A program made the position numbers and the translations under genes. A DNA stretch of 64,000 bases from contig JACKEI010000003.1 of the NCBI GenBank assembly GCA_020633075.1, forward strand, positions 248,001 to 312,000. The letters are read 5' to 3'. Below, in pieces: positions 27,202-35,507 of this stretch (position 1 is its first letter; every line of letters starts with the position of its first letter). Origin of the DNA: Sandaracinaceae bacterium. Lineage in GTDB: Bacteria > Myxococcota_A > Polyangia > Polyangiales > Houyiibacteriaceae. The notes below the pieces were generated by a model. It was given only the letters and a program-made list of their open reading frames with translations. It ran no database searches and had not been told where the DNA came from.

Positions 27202-27783
27202 GTGCCTGACACCATTGCCAAGCCCAGCTGGCATCGCCTCTACGAGATCGCGGCGGCCCAGGATGGGATGTTCACCACACGAGAGGCGGCTGACGCCGGC
27301 TACTCGCCGCAGCTCCTTGCGCACCATCTCGGAGCGGGACGCATGCTTCGGGTGCGCCGTGGGGTGTATCGGCTCGTGCACTTCCCAGCCGGAGACCACG
27401 AGGACCTCACGGCCGTCTGGCTGTGGTCCGAGCACGAGGGCGTCTTCTCTCACGAGACCGCGCTCGCCCTCCATGATCTCTCCGACGTCCTGCCTTCGCG
27501 TGCCCATCTCACGCTGCCTGAGGCGTGGCGCAAGCGGCGGCTGCGCGTGCCAGCCGGCGTCACGGTGCACTTCGCCGACGTGGCCAAGAGCGAGCGGGCA
27601 TGGTCCAGCTCGGTGCCCATCACGGCTCCCGCGCGGACGCTGAACGACTGCGCGGCGGCACACCTCTCGCCAGAGCTCCTGCGCGACGCAGCCCTCGACG
27701 CTCTCCATCGAGGTCTCGTCACGCGTGGTGAGCTCGGTGCCGTGGAGGCCGCGCTCCAGGCCTTCGGAGGTCTCGGTTCATGA
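27202..27783 (+). CDS. abiEi: AbiEi-type antitoxin / transcriptional autorepressor
   Basis: A 193-residue antitoxin of the type IV AbiE system. Residues 5-55 form the N-terminal winged helix typical of AbiEi_4 proteins (LYEIAAAQDGMFTTREAADA, GYSPQLLAHHLGAGRMLRVR, RGVYRL). The C-terminal part follows the usual pattern (LWSEHEGVFSHETALALHDL, ITAPARTLNDCAA). AbiEi represses the operon and counters the AbiEii toxin. GTG 27202 is preferred; TTG 27196 is also in frame. The predicted promoter puts the mRNA 5' end at or next to the start, so translation is probably leaderless. Its stop overlaps the toxin start by 4 nt. Confidence 0.88.
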   Translation: MPDTIAKPSWHRLYEIAAAQDGMFTTREAADAGYSPQLLAHHLGAGRMLRVRRGVYRLVHFPAGDHEDLTAVWLWSEHEGVFSHETALALHDLSDVLPSRAHLTLPEAWRKRRLRVPAGVTVHFADVAKSERAWSSSVPITAPARTLNDCAAAHLSPELLRDAALDALHRGLVTRGELGAVEAALQAFGGLGS

Positions 27784-28679
27784 TCCGCGAGTACGGCAGC
27801 GCAGTGGCGTTCAAGCAGGCGCTCGAACAACGCCTCCGAACGGCGTCCGCGTCCGGCGTCGACCTCGCTCGCCGTCGTCAGCTGGTCGTCTACGAGCGCT
27901 TCCTCGCGCGCGTGGCCCTCGAGCTCGGCGACACCGTCACGCTCAAGGGCGGCCTCGCGGTGGAGCTCCGCATCGAGCGGGCGCGCGCCACCAAAGATGT
28001 CGACCTGCGCGTGATGGGTCCACCCAACACCATCCTCGACCGGCTGCGAGCCGCCGCGGTGCGTGACATGGCTGACTTCATGGTGTTCACCGTTCGCCCC
28101 GACGACCGTCACCCGGACATCCAGAACGACGGCATGCGGTACAACGGCCAGCGCTTCCGCGCGGAGTGTCGGCTGGCGGGCAAGGAGTATGGTCGCCCCT
28201 TCGGCGTGGACGTGGCCTTCGGCGACCCCATGTTCGGCGAGCCCGAGCACATTGCGGCTGGCGATGCGCTCGCCTTCGCGGGCATCGCACCGCCCAAGGT
28301 GCGCGTGTACCCCGTCGAGACCCACATCGCCGAGAAGCTCCACGCCTACACCCTGCCGCGCTCGCGCCTCAACTCGCGGGTGAAGGACCTCCCCGACCTC
28401 GCGTTGATCGCGAGCGCCGGCGCCATCGAGTCGGCCAAGCTGCGCGCCGCGATCGAACAGAGCTTCGCCTTTCGGGGGACACACGACATTCCGACGAACT
28501 TGCCAGCCCCACCCACGAGCTGGGAGTCGCCCTACGCGGCGATGGCTGCGGAGGACCAGCTGCCGTGGACAACCCTCGCGGGCGCGTTCGAGGCAGCTCG
28601 CGGCTTCTTGGATCACGTGCTGGCCGGACCGGTGGACACCGTGTGGGACACGACTGCCTGGACGTGGCGCCCTCGTTGA
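27780..28679 (+). CDS. abiEii: AbiEii-type nucleotidyltransferase toxin
   Basis: A 299-residue toxin of the AbiEii/MenT-like nucleotidyltransferase family. Motifs: LKGGLAVELRIERARATKDV then DLRVM (G-G-x-A-x-x-x-R and the D-x-D-like metal site), VETHIAEKLHAYT, and RVKDLPDLALI. Characterised members inhibit growth by nucleotidyl transfer, for example to tRNA acceptor stems (MenT). ATG overlaps the antitoxin stop (ATGA), so toxin expression is coupled. Length is normal and motifs look intact. Confidence 0.9.
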   Translation: MIREYGSAVAFKQALEQRLRTASASGVDLARRRQLVVYERFLARVALELGDTVTLKGGLAVELRIERARATKDVDLRVMGPPNTILDRLRAAAVRDMADFMVFTVRPDDRHPDIQNDGMRYNGQRFRAECRLAGKEYGRPFGVDVAFGDPMFGEPEHIAAGDALAFAGIAPPKVRVYPVETHIAEKLHAYTLPRSRLNSRVKDLPDLALIASAGAIESAKLRAAIEQSFAFRGTHDIPTNLPAPPTSWESPYAAMAAEDQLPWTTLAGAFEAARGFLDHVLAGPVDTVWDTTAWTWRPR

Positions 28680-28755
28680 ACCGCGACGTTGCGCGCGGGA
28701 GTCGTCAACGCACACAACGAGCAGTACGGTGCAGGGCGTAGCCTCCCCGCTGCCC

Positions 28756-28960
28756 ATGATTCGCGTCTGCTTCGTGTGCCGGGGGAACCTCTGTTGCTCG
28801 CCAGCCGCCCGAGTGGTCATGGAGCACTTGGTGGCGCGCGCAGGCCTCGACGAGCACTTGGCGGTCGAGAGCGCGGCGACCGAAGCGTGGCACGTCGGTG
28901 AGCCGCCAGACCCGAAGTCATCGAGCCGGACCGCGCTATTCGAGAGGGTGGATCCGACCA
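28756..28960 (+). pseudogene. Truncated low-molecular-weight protein tyrosine phosphatase
   Basis: About 65 codons from ATG 28756: MIRVCFVCRGNLCCSPAARV then VMEHLVARAGLDEHLAVESA, a clear LMW-PTP N-terminus. The family P-loop is C-x5-R-S/T; here the Arg position is Cys (CRGNLCCS), which should abolish catalysis. Homology ends around HVGEPPDPKS; the downstream substrate loop and catalytic Asp are absent. The open frame continues to 29526 but reads as low-complexity sequence. It is a dead relic. Confidence 0.7.
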
Positions 28961-29411
28961 CTGTGACGAGCCTGTTTGGCGGAGGCGAGGTGCGGACCTT
29001 GGTGCACGGCACCGCGCTCACCGACCCGCCCCGCTCCCCGGCGCACCGAGCGCCTTCTGAGCCATCCGGCCAGCCACCACACGCGCTCTGTGAGTCGGGC
29101 CAACGCCCGTCCCCCGCGTACCGTCGAGCCCAGGCGCGCCCCGTCACGCGCCCACACCTTCCAGACGCCACCAGCCCGGAACCACGGCCGAGGCGTCACC
29201 GAGGGGGGCGAGGATCATCCTGGGCAGCGGGACTTGGGGGGGGCCCAGGAAACAAACGGAGTGCCGCTTCCAGGGGGGTACCAGAGCGAGCGCTGTGCCT
29301 CTGCCCAGGGATGAACGACGTGGCGGCGAGGACGCGGAGCCCAGATCAAGGCGCGACGACGAGTCGATGCTCGAGCATCGGCGAGGAGGAGCAACGCCGA
29401 GCTGCGCTGAC
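28961..29411. other. Gene-free degenerate stretch
   Basis: Between the phosphatase relic and repeat copy B there is no frame with protein-like composition on either strand. Long open frames exist only because of the GC bias (Pro/Arg/Ser-rich translations). Poly-G runs occur near 29202, 29236 and 29271. It looks like decayed DNA from earlier insertions. Confidence 0.5.
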
Positions 29412-29488
29412 CACAGCGGATTTCGCGGAATACCGGTTCATGTTAACTTCTCGGACACGGGTGAGCATGCTTCACGGTGACTATGGGC
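29412..29488 (+). repeat. Dispersed repeat, copy B
   Basis: This 77-bp copy ends in the 39-bp core at 29450-29488 (CTCGGACACGGGTGAGCATG to CTATGGGC). Upstream of the core it matches copy E (42285-42361) without gaps (CACAGCG--TTCGC-GAAT-CCGG) rather than the long form, so B and E are a second subfamily. Confidence 0.8.
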
Positions 29489-29547
29489 TCACAGAGTTCG
29501 ACGACTCCGTCTCAGAACACTCCTGAGGCGCCCCGGAGCGATGAGTG

Positions 29548-29952
29548 ATGGACGATCACCGCCATCTGCGCGCCATTGCAGTGGTCCTGTCATTGGGCTC
29601 GATACTGCTTTGGATGACATGGCATATCGCTGCCCATGTCTGGGACACGGGGGCGCTGACAATGCTGCTGATTTGGCCGATCCCGTTCTGCACGGCGTTG
29701 CTGGCGGCGACATTCAGAGGCATGGCGTTCTGTGGCTGTGGCTGTAGCCTTCGGAGGTTGTTCGTCCTGCTTGCGCTTTCTTCGTCGTGCGATGTCCTCA
29801 TGGTACAGGCGTCGCACGTCGTCGGAAACCTATGCGCGAGGACTCCGATTGGCATGTATGGACTCACGATGATGGCATTCTACGGTACTACCGTGTTTGC
29901 GGTGGGGGCGTGCGGCGCCGCCTACATGTTGGCGTCTAGATTGGCGTCATAG
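29548..29952 (+). CDS. Small membrane protein, four hydrophobic segments
   Basis: A 134-residue protein from ATG 29548. Hydrophobic segments: LRAIAVVLSLGSILLWMTWH, GALTMLLIWPIPFCTALLAA, LFVLLALSSSCDVLMVQASH and MMAFYGTTVFAVGACGAAYM. Base composition is visibly lower in GC than the flanking core genes, suggesting transfer. Cysteines cluster in FCGCGCS. No family is recognised. It starts 60 nt after repeat copy B, and its 3' end touches the stop of the small minus-strand gene at 29947. Confidence 0.6.
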   Translation: MDDHRHLRAIAVVLSLGSILLWMTWHIAAHVWDTGALTMLLIWPIPFCTALLAATFRGMAFCGCGCSLRRLFVLLALSSSCDVLMVQASHVVGNLCARTPIGMYGLTMMAFYGTTVFAVGACGAAYMLASRLAS

Positions 29953-30150
29953 AGCGCGGCCGAGTTGGCGTCGTAGAGATCTGAGACGAAGTCCACGCTG
30001 ACGTCGCAAATCGCGACCGCCGGGGTCGTATCCATGGTGGGCTTGGGTGTACGCGAAGCGCAATACGTGCGGGGTGATGGGGCCATGCACGTCGGCGCGC
30101 TTTGCGGCCCGCTCGAGCGCAGCCTCGAGCCGTGTAGCGAACTCTTCCAT
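29947..30150 (-). CDS. Small hypothetical protein with strong ribosome-binding site
   Basis: A 67-residue frame. The ATG at 30150 is preceded by GAGGAGGT at 4 nt spacing, one of the best Shine-Dalgarno sites in this region. Residues 1-40 look protein-like (MEEFATRLEAALERAAKRAD, ITPHVLRFAYTQAHHGYD). The C-terminal about 20 residues become Arg-rich. An overlapping +1 frame starting at MDTTPAVAICDVSVDFVSDL also looks coding, so either a frameshift mutation or two overlapping mini-genes is possible. Confidence 0.4.
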   Translation of the reverse strand: MEEFATRLEAALERAAKRADVHGPITPHVLRFAYTQAHHGYDPGGRDLRRQRGLRLRSLRRQLGRAL

Positions 30151-30558
30151 CAGGACCTCCTCGCGCCCGCACAAGAGCGGCGCGTCTCCTTGGGGATTCA
30201 GAGTCCATGCCTCACCTCCAAACGACCGCGTGGCACGATGCGCTCACGTCCGCGTGCAGAGACGCTTGCGCGGAGCGGGTTCGTTCACCTCCGTTGGTGT
30301 AAACATTTCCATCGTGTCAGCGACCATCTTCATGGTTTCTACGAGCAATCAGACCCACTTGACGCCGACAAGTCACGTTGTGGCGATGCGACGCACCCAA
30401 GAGCGAATGACCTCCTCGTACGCGGGGTCGTTCCCGCAGACTACGTCGACAAGCCCGCCTTGGTGGGTAAGAAACGTTTCACCGAATCCGTGAGTCATAC
30501 GACCCTCCAAGAAGAACGGCTCGCTATCGTCTTGAGGCTCCAGTACTCGCACGACTAG

Positions 30559-31443
30559 AGCGCATCTCATAACCTCCTCAAGAGGATGATGAGGCAACCG
30601 AGGTGGACGAAGCCTTCGAAGTTGGGCGCATAGAGTTCCCAGCGGGTCACGAGCCTCCGGAACTGCATCAACCAGGCGAAGAGGCGCTCAACCTTCCAAC
30701 GACGCTTGTAGCGACGGAGCTTGCGACCATCCTGAGTACTGGGGCGCACGCGGCGCGCTCGATGAGGCGAGATGAGCTCGGTGCCCAGCTCGAGCTTGAG
30801 CTGCTCGTCGAGAGCGTCGCTGTCGTAAGCCTTGTCGCCGATCAGGACGTGAGGGGCTTCTTCAACGAAGCGCGCGTCGAGGGTGTCGACGACGAGCTGG
30901 CTCTCATGTCGTGCACCGCTTGTAGTCCAGGCGGCGACAGGAAGGCCATTGCGGTCTGCCACTGCCATGATCTTGGTCGCTTTGCCGCGGCGAGTGATCC
31001 CAACATCAAGGCCCCCCTTTTTGCGCCGGCATGACTGCCGTCGATGTACGCCTCCGTGATGTCGATCTTGCCTCTTGTCTTGAGGTCCTCCGCGAGAGCG
31101 CACAGGACCCGATGGAGCACACCATCGTCGACCCAAGCTTGGTAGCGTCGATGGCACGTCTGGTAGGGCGGATACCTGCTCGGCAGGTCAGACCATGGCG
31201 CCCCTGTGCGCAACACCCACAGCACGGCGTTCAGCACATCGCGCGGGTCTCGGTAGGGGCGCCCGCCCTGGGGCCCCGGGCGCACGCGCTCCTTCTCGGG
31301 GAAGTACGGCGCGATCGCGATCCATTGCTCTTCGGTGAGGTCCACCAAGACCGTAGATCAGATTTCCACGCTCTCGTCGATCCCCTCCGCAAAACCGATC
31401 GGATTACGCAGGCTTGCGGCCTCGACCGGTTATGAGATGCGTT
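30559..31443 (-). mobile_element. IS5-family element, IS427 group, complete (885 bp)
   Basis: Terminal inverted repeats are AGCGCATCTCATAACC (30559-30574) and, reversed, AACGCATCTCATAACC (31428-31443), 15 of 16 matching. It is flanked by CTAG on both sides (30555-30558 and 31444-31447), the target duplication expected of IS427-group elements. It encodes one transposase in two overlapping frames. Ends, duplication and both frames look intact, so insertion is probably recent. Confidence 0.93.
30567..31348 (-). CDS. IS5/IS427-group DDE transposase made by frameshift (OrfA + OrfB)
   Basis: OrfA starts at 31348 (MVDLTEEQWIAIAPYFPEKE, DUF4096-like) and contains PRDVLNAVLWVLRTGAPWSD and the first catalytic Asp in ITEAYIDGSHAGAK. 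OrfB continues in the -1 frame with KKGGLDVGITRRGKATKIMA, the second Asp in VLIGDKAYDSDAL and the catalytic Glu in RRWKVERLFAWL, ending LIILLRRL at 30567. The frames meet at AAAAAGGGGGG (complement of 31012-31022), a slippery run used for -1 frameshifting or transcript slippage in such IS. OrfA alone would lack two of the three catalytic residues. Confidence 0.9.
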
Positions 31444-31812
31444 CTAGCGACTCCACGATTCTCTCGCGTTCGATGCCCTTGAGGATCCTCAGCGCCCTGG
31501 CGGATGGGCCACTCCAAGGTCGATGTACGAGCACAATTTCGAACGAACTAGGGCTGGGAAGCACGGCTTGATACCTCGACGCGCGTTGGGTGCATCGTGA
31601 CACCATCCGCGTTCTTCTTGGTGAGCGCCAGCGTTCGCTGGGTTTGTAGCCCGACGGGATGGGACTGGGTCGGAGGGGGGCGACCGATGACAGACTCCTC
31701 AGCGGGAAGCTTCGCCCGCGCCACTCGCGTGGCCCCCGACCGACGCGCGTTCGGACGTGCGCGGCGCGGCGCGTGCTGTAAGGTACGGCTCGCAACGTGA
31801 AGGGACGGCGAG

Positions 31813-32514
31813 ATGCAGCAGAGGCGAGCGTGGTGCGTGATGGGGTGGTGCCTAGTGTTGGCGGCCTGTGCGGGGCCGAGCGCGGCGCGTGGCGGGAGTG
31901 CGCGCGCCCGTCCGCCCACCTCGAACGTTCGCTTGGCGCCCGGCATGCCCGCGGATGCCATCGACCTCGCAGCAGCGGGGGACATCCTCAATCGTCAGAC
32001 CGCGACCATCATGCGCTGCTTCCGAGAGCGCAGCCCGGAGGGCGTTCCCACGGTGGATGTGGATCTCTTCGTGACGCTGAACGGTGATGGCAGCGTCATC
32101 GAGGTCCGTGCGCGTGGGCCCGAGGTGTTCGAGGGGTGCGCGCGCGAGTCGCTCTCGCCGCTGCCCTTTCCGCGGCCGACCGTTGCGCAGGTGACGCTCA
32201 TTCAGGTGCTCCAGATCCGCTCGCAAGCCGAGTTCGCCAACAGCTCGATCGGCACGGCGCTGGATGCCCAGCTCGACCTCCACCAGGCGGACCTCATTGC
32301 CTGTCACACCCAGGCGTACCCCTCCGCGCCACGGCCCGAGGTGAACCTCACGGTGAGCCTGGTGCTCCACCCCGACCAACGCGTGACCGACATCCAAGTC
32401 ACGCCGTCCAGCCCGATGGACGAGTGCGTGCGCGACGTGATCGCCGGGTTCGAGCTCCCAGGTCGGACCGACCGCATGGTGCAGACCCTGAGCTTCTGGG
32501 TCAGGCTGCGATGA
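31813..32514 (+). CDS. Lipoprotein with AgmX/TonB-like C-terminal repeats
   Basis: A 233-residue lipoprotein: signal MQQRRAWCVMGWCLVLAAC with lipobox LAAC. The mature part holds two related modules of about 90 residues, each with Cys pairs and a strand pattern: TIMRCFRERSPEGVPTVDVD, DGSVIEVRARGPEVFEGCAR and LIACHTQAYPSAPRPEVNLT, DQRVTDIQVTPSSPMDECVR. This is the style of AgmX/PglI-type domains seen elsewhere in this window. It is probably co-transcribed with the Sel1 lipoprotein 16 nt downstream. Function unknown. Confidence 0.7.
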   Translation: MQQRRAWCVMGWCLVLAACAGPSAARGGSARARPPTSNVRLAPGMPADAIDLAAAGDILNRQTATIMRCFRERSPEGVPTVDVDLFVTLNGDGSVIEVRARGPEVFEGCARESLSPLPFPRPTVAQVTLIQVLQIRSQAEFANSSIGTALDAQLDLHQADLIACHTQAYPSAPRPEVNLTVSLVLHPDQRVTDIQVTPSSPMDECVRDVIAGFELPGRTDRMVQTLSFWVRLR

Positions 32515-32530
32515 CTGGGAGCGAGACGTC

Positions 32531-33274
32531 ATGACGGCACAACGACACGGTGCGATCAGGTTCGCGAGCAGGGGCTCCGGCGCGTGGGTAGGCCACCTCT
32601 TGGTGGCCTGCATCGTCGCGACCGCGCTGGGTTGCGCGGGGGCGGCTCAGGGCGCGCCAGCGCAGGCATCCGCCACGGCCGACGTCGGGTGCTTGGCCGA
32701 TGCCATGCCGACGAGCCTCGACGCAACACAGACATGGACTCCCGAGCATACCGCGTGTCGTGAGGATCCGGTGGCGTGCACACCTCGCTGTGAGCAGGGC
32801 GACGCGACCGCCTGCTATGCCATTGGTGTGGGCCTCCAGCAGCTCGGGAGAGGTGCCGAGGGCGAGCAGATGTTCGCGCGGGCGTGCCGCGGCGGGAGCG
32901 CCATCGGCTGCACCAACTATGGCGCGGGACTGCTCGGTGAGGCCGCCGACGGGATGGACGCTCCCGCCGTGTGTGCTGCTCGCATCTTCGAGCGGACCTG
33001 CGCCGCCGGCGAGCGACTCTGGGGCTGCGGCATGTGGGGCATGGTCCTGGCCAATGGCGAAGGGGTGTCGGCCGACCCGGCGCGCGCGCTCGAGGTCCTG
33101 GAGCGAGCTTGCGCGCTGACCGAGCACTTCGCGTGCGACGTCCTGGGCTCGGCCCACCGGCGCGGGGTCTTCGGTGAACCCTCCGCCGCGGCCGCCCGGG
33201 AGGCGTATGCGCGGGGGTGCCGTGGGGGCTACACACAGTCGTGCGAGGCCCTCGAGGCCCTCGGCGCGCCGTAG
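32531..33274 (+). CDS. Sel1-repeat lipoprotein
   Basis: A 247-residue lipoprotein with a long signal peptide ending in TALGC at about residue 35. The mature part contains Cys-rich Sel1-like repeats, each with two cysteines flanking a helix pair: CEQGDATACYAIGVGLQQLG, CRGGSAIGCTNYGAGLLGEA, CAAGERLWGCGMWGMVLANG, CALTEHFACDVLGSAHRRGV, CRGGYTQSCEALEAL. This Cys-bridged pattern is like Helicobacter cysteine-rich proteins. Sel1 repeats mediate protein contacts. GGGAG lies upstream of the ATG. Confidence 0.85.
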   Translation: MTAQRHGAIRFASRGSGAWVGHLLVACIVATALGCAGAAQGAPAQASATADVGCLADAMPTSLDATQTWTPEHTACREDPVACTPRCEQGDATACYAIGVGLQQLGRGAEGEQMFARACRGGSAIGCTNYGAGLLGEAADGMDAPAVCAARIFERTCAAGERLWGCGMWGMVLANGEGVSADPARALEVLERACALTEHFACDVLGSAHRRGVFGEPSAAAAREAYARGCRGGYTQSCEALEALGAP

Positions 33275-33411
33275 ACCGGTCGCCGAGCCATGGCGCCGCT
33301 GACCGGCGGCGGGGGCCGCCTGGGCCAGCGAGCACCGCGAGAACATCATGGAGCGCGTCGCCAGCCTGACCGGTTGGGATCCCATCTGGTACGCTGCGCG
33401 GGAGGCATTGC

Positions 33412-34740
33412 ATGACCACCTACCGCCGGCTCCGACGCCTCTTCGAGAACATCTCCTTCGCGGCGCTGGCCGCGCAAGCCAGCGGTTGCTCGGACACGTC
33501 GCTGAACTCCGGCTTCGACCTCACCGTCCCGTGTGACGAGCCGTCAGTCTTGGCCGGTGCGCAGCAGGTGGTGGCGGGCGACTACCTGGCCATCCGTCGC
33601 GCCTACCTGCCCAACCTCGATGGAGCCCCGCCCCCGCCCCCATACATGGTCGCGGAGGCTGGTGTCGCCTGCGCGACCGCTTCCGAACCTGACGCGTGCG
33701 CGACGGCGCTTGCCACGATCCCCGCCGATCCGGGCTGGGGCCACGACGTGGTCTTCTGGCCCGAGACCCACCGCGCTCGAACGCAGCTGATCTGGACACG
33801 AGGGGATGAGGTCGGTGCCGTCACCAACGACGCGGAGCTCCGCGCGTTCCTCGGCACGATAGACGACCCGGCTACGGCATGGCTGGTCGCTCGTTTCGCG
33901 ACCGGCCACTCCCTAGTCTGCGAGGGTCCCAACGCGCGCCTTGTCGACGGTGGCGTGGAGCTCATCACGACATCCGGCTGGGCATGTGGAGAGGGCAGCT
34001 CGCGCAGCGAACACATCCTGGTCGTCGCCGCGGACGGGACGGCGACCGTGCGGCGCAGCGTGGTCGTCGAGGTAGGACACGGCTCCTGCATCATCGGTCG
34101 GCTCACGACCGACGTCGACACCCCCACGCCTGAGCGTCATGCCACGCTCGGCGGGTATTTTGCAGAGATGGCGGCCCTCGAGGCGAGCGCCGTGACCGCG
34201 TTCGAGCGCCTGGCGCAGGAGCTCGAAGTGCTGGGGGCGCCCGCTGACTTCGTCAGCCGTGCCCGCCAGGCCCGCGACGACGAACGGCGGCACGCCGCGC
34301 AGGTCGGCGAGCTGGCCCAAGCGTACGGGGCCGCTCCGTTGGAGGTCGCCACAGACGTGGCGCTCCCGCTCCGCGCCGCGCTCGACGTCGCGCTCGAGAA
34401 CGCTTGAGAGGGCTGCGCACGCGAGACGTATGGAGCGCTCGTGGCCACCTATCAGGCCCAGCGCGCGCGCGACCCGCGCGTCGCCGCCGTGCTCACGTCC
34501 ATCGCCAAGGACGAGACACGACACGCTGCGCTTGCGTGGGACCTCGCTGCCTGGCTCGACGGGGCCTTGAGCCAGGCAGAGCGGGCCATGGTGCGAACGG
34601 AGCGCGCCTACGCGCTCCAGGTCTTCAGCGGCGACGCGACTCACGTGCTCACCGAAGAGGCCCGCGCAGCGGCCGGGCTCCCCGACCAGACCATGGCGCG
34701 CGCCCTCTTTGGTGCGCTGCATGCCCAGCTCTGGGCGTGA
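33412..34740 (+). pseudogene. Ferritin-like lipoprotein broken by an in-frame TGA
   Basis: From ATG 33412 (GGAGG 7 nt upstream) the frame runs 331 codons to TGA 34405-34407. It continues in the same frame, without another stop, to 34740. Residues about 245-330 carry the first half of a ferritin-like four-helix bundle (ALEASAVTAFERLAQELEVL; RDDERRHA). The second half lies beyond the TGA (ARETYGALVATYQA; KDETRHAALAWDLA). Together they supply the two Glu and two E-x-x-H di-iron ligand sets; the truncated product would have only one set. The N-terminus may be a lipoprotein signal (AALAAQASGC). A CGA-to-TGA transition would explain it. Confidence 0.75.
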
Positions 34741-34852
34741 GGGGCCCCTGGCCGGGGCCCTGCGCTCAGGCCGGTCCGGTCGACTCGTCATGACCCTCGC
34801 CCGCGACGTACAGGTGCGTACCTCACGCCGCGACAGTCCATCTGCTGCGGTG
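34741..34852. other. Intergenic segment before split repeat copy
   Basis: This holds a GGGGCCCC-TGGCC-GGGGCCC hairpin-forming stretch at 34741-34761 just after the ferritin frame, without a T-run. No gene is seen. Confidence 0.4.
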
Positions 34853-35071
34853 GTGGCGCTCGTGCGTCCGGCGATGCCGCAGTGGCGCGCAGGTGCAACA
34901 GGCGGCGGCGACCCGGTGGATCTCACCTGGCGGGCTCCCCGCACCCGGAAGCGTCCAGTCCCAAGCACTCGCCGAAGCCTCGTCGCCGCGCGGTGCCCGC
35001 CGCGATTTGCCCATGGCCGAGCGCTCACGCCTGGGTGATGCTCCGCGGCTCCGTTCAACGGCGCCTCAGCG
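34853..35071 (+). repeat. Dispersed repeat, long form, left part (split by IS66)
   Basis: 219 bp align without gaps to 25524-25742. The copy is interrupted at 35071 by the IS66 element and resumes at 37488. The last ten bases, CGCCTCAGCG (35062-35071), are duplicated at 37478-37487. Confidence 0.9.
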
Positions 35072-35144
35072 TGACCCATCAGCGACACCGGGATGACCCG
35101 CGCGCGACGTGCCGACAGGCTCCGGGTTTTCCCAGAGGTGTTGC

Positions 35145-35507
35145 ATGGCGAAGGCGCGAAGGATTGATGACGGGCTCGAAGCTCGCCGGTGTCTGTTGGC
35201 GGTGGAGGCTTCCGGTCGCTCGCTGGGAGAGTGGTCCCGCGAGCAGGGGATCGACGGCCGGTCGCTCAACGCTTGGCGCGTGAACCTTGCGCGGCGTGGC
35301 TCGAAGGTCACCAAGAGTCAGCCGCGTCGCAAGCGGACCGTGGTCGTCGGCGGGCTCGTCGAGCTGGTGCGAGCACCGGCGGCCGTGACCGCGCCCACCG
35401 GGGTTACGCGCTACGTGCTCGAGGTCGGCAGCGCGCGCGTCGAGTTCGGCGATGACTTCCGCGAGGAGACGCTCGCCCGGATCGTGTCGGTGCTGCGCGC
35501 GTGCTGA
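35145..35507 (+). CDS. tnpA: IS66 accessory protein TnpA (OrfA)
   Basis: A 120-residue DNA-binding accessory protein of IS66 transposition. The first half is a helix-turn-helix (ARRCLLAVEASGRSLGEWSR, EQGIDGRSLNAWRVNLA); the C-terminus has the family-typical YVLEVGSARVEFGDDFREET, LARIVSVLRAC. ATG 35145 is used because MAKARR begins the family-like part; a start at 35109 is possible. It overlaps tnpB by 7 nt. Confidence 0.88.
   Translation: MAKARRIDDGLEARRCLLAVEASGRSLGEWSREQGIDGRSLNAWRVNLARRGSKVTKSQPRRKRTVVVGGLVELVRAPAAVTAPTGVTRYVLEVGSARVEFGDDFREETLARIVSVLRAC

Larger units (their letters stand above)
30373..31606 (-). pseudogene. Gene split by the IS5 element; frame restores if element is removed
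   Basis: Two halves flank IS 30559-31443. The 5' half (31606-31445) reads RYQAVLPSPSSFEIVLVHRP then ILKGIERERIVESL. The 3' half (30555-30373) reads VVRVLEPQDDSEPFFLEGRM, THGFGETFLTHQGG and AYEEVIRSWVRRIATT. Removing the IS and one CTAG copy joins them in one frame (L-V across CTA-GTC) into about 114 residues. The start is uncertain: a second minus frame upstream of 31606 (TLALTKKNADGVTMHPTRVE) looks coding too, so a frameshift may also be present. Function unknown. The remaining 3' half alone could be translated from ATG 30570 inside the IS end. Confidence 0.6.

Noticed and set aside
30034..30558. 174-residue plus-strand frame between the membrane gene and the IS5 element
   Set aside because: It is antisense to a frame with a strong ribosome-binding site (29947-30150) and to the split gene, whose protein-like sequence is more convincing.
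31430..31795. 121-residue minus-strand frame as an intact gene
   Set aside because: Its last codons come from the IS5 terminal repeat; it is the interrupted 5' half of a longer gene, and its first 60 residues are Arg/Ser-rich noise.
34405..34407. Selenocysteine codon in the ferritin-like gene
   Set aside because: No SECIS-like hairpin is evident after the TGA, and the position is not a redox site in the family; a nonsense mutation is simpler.
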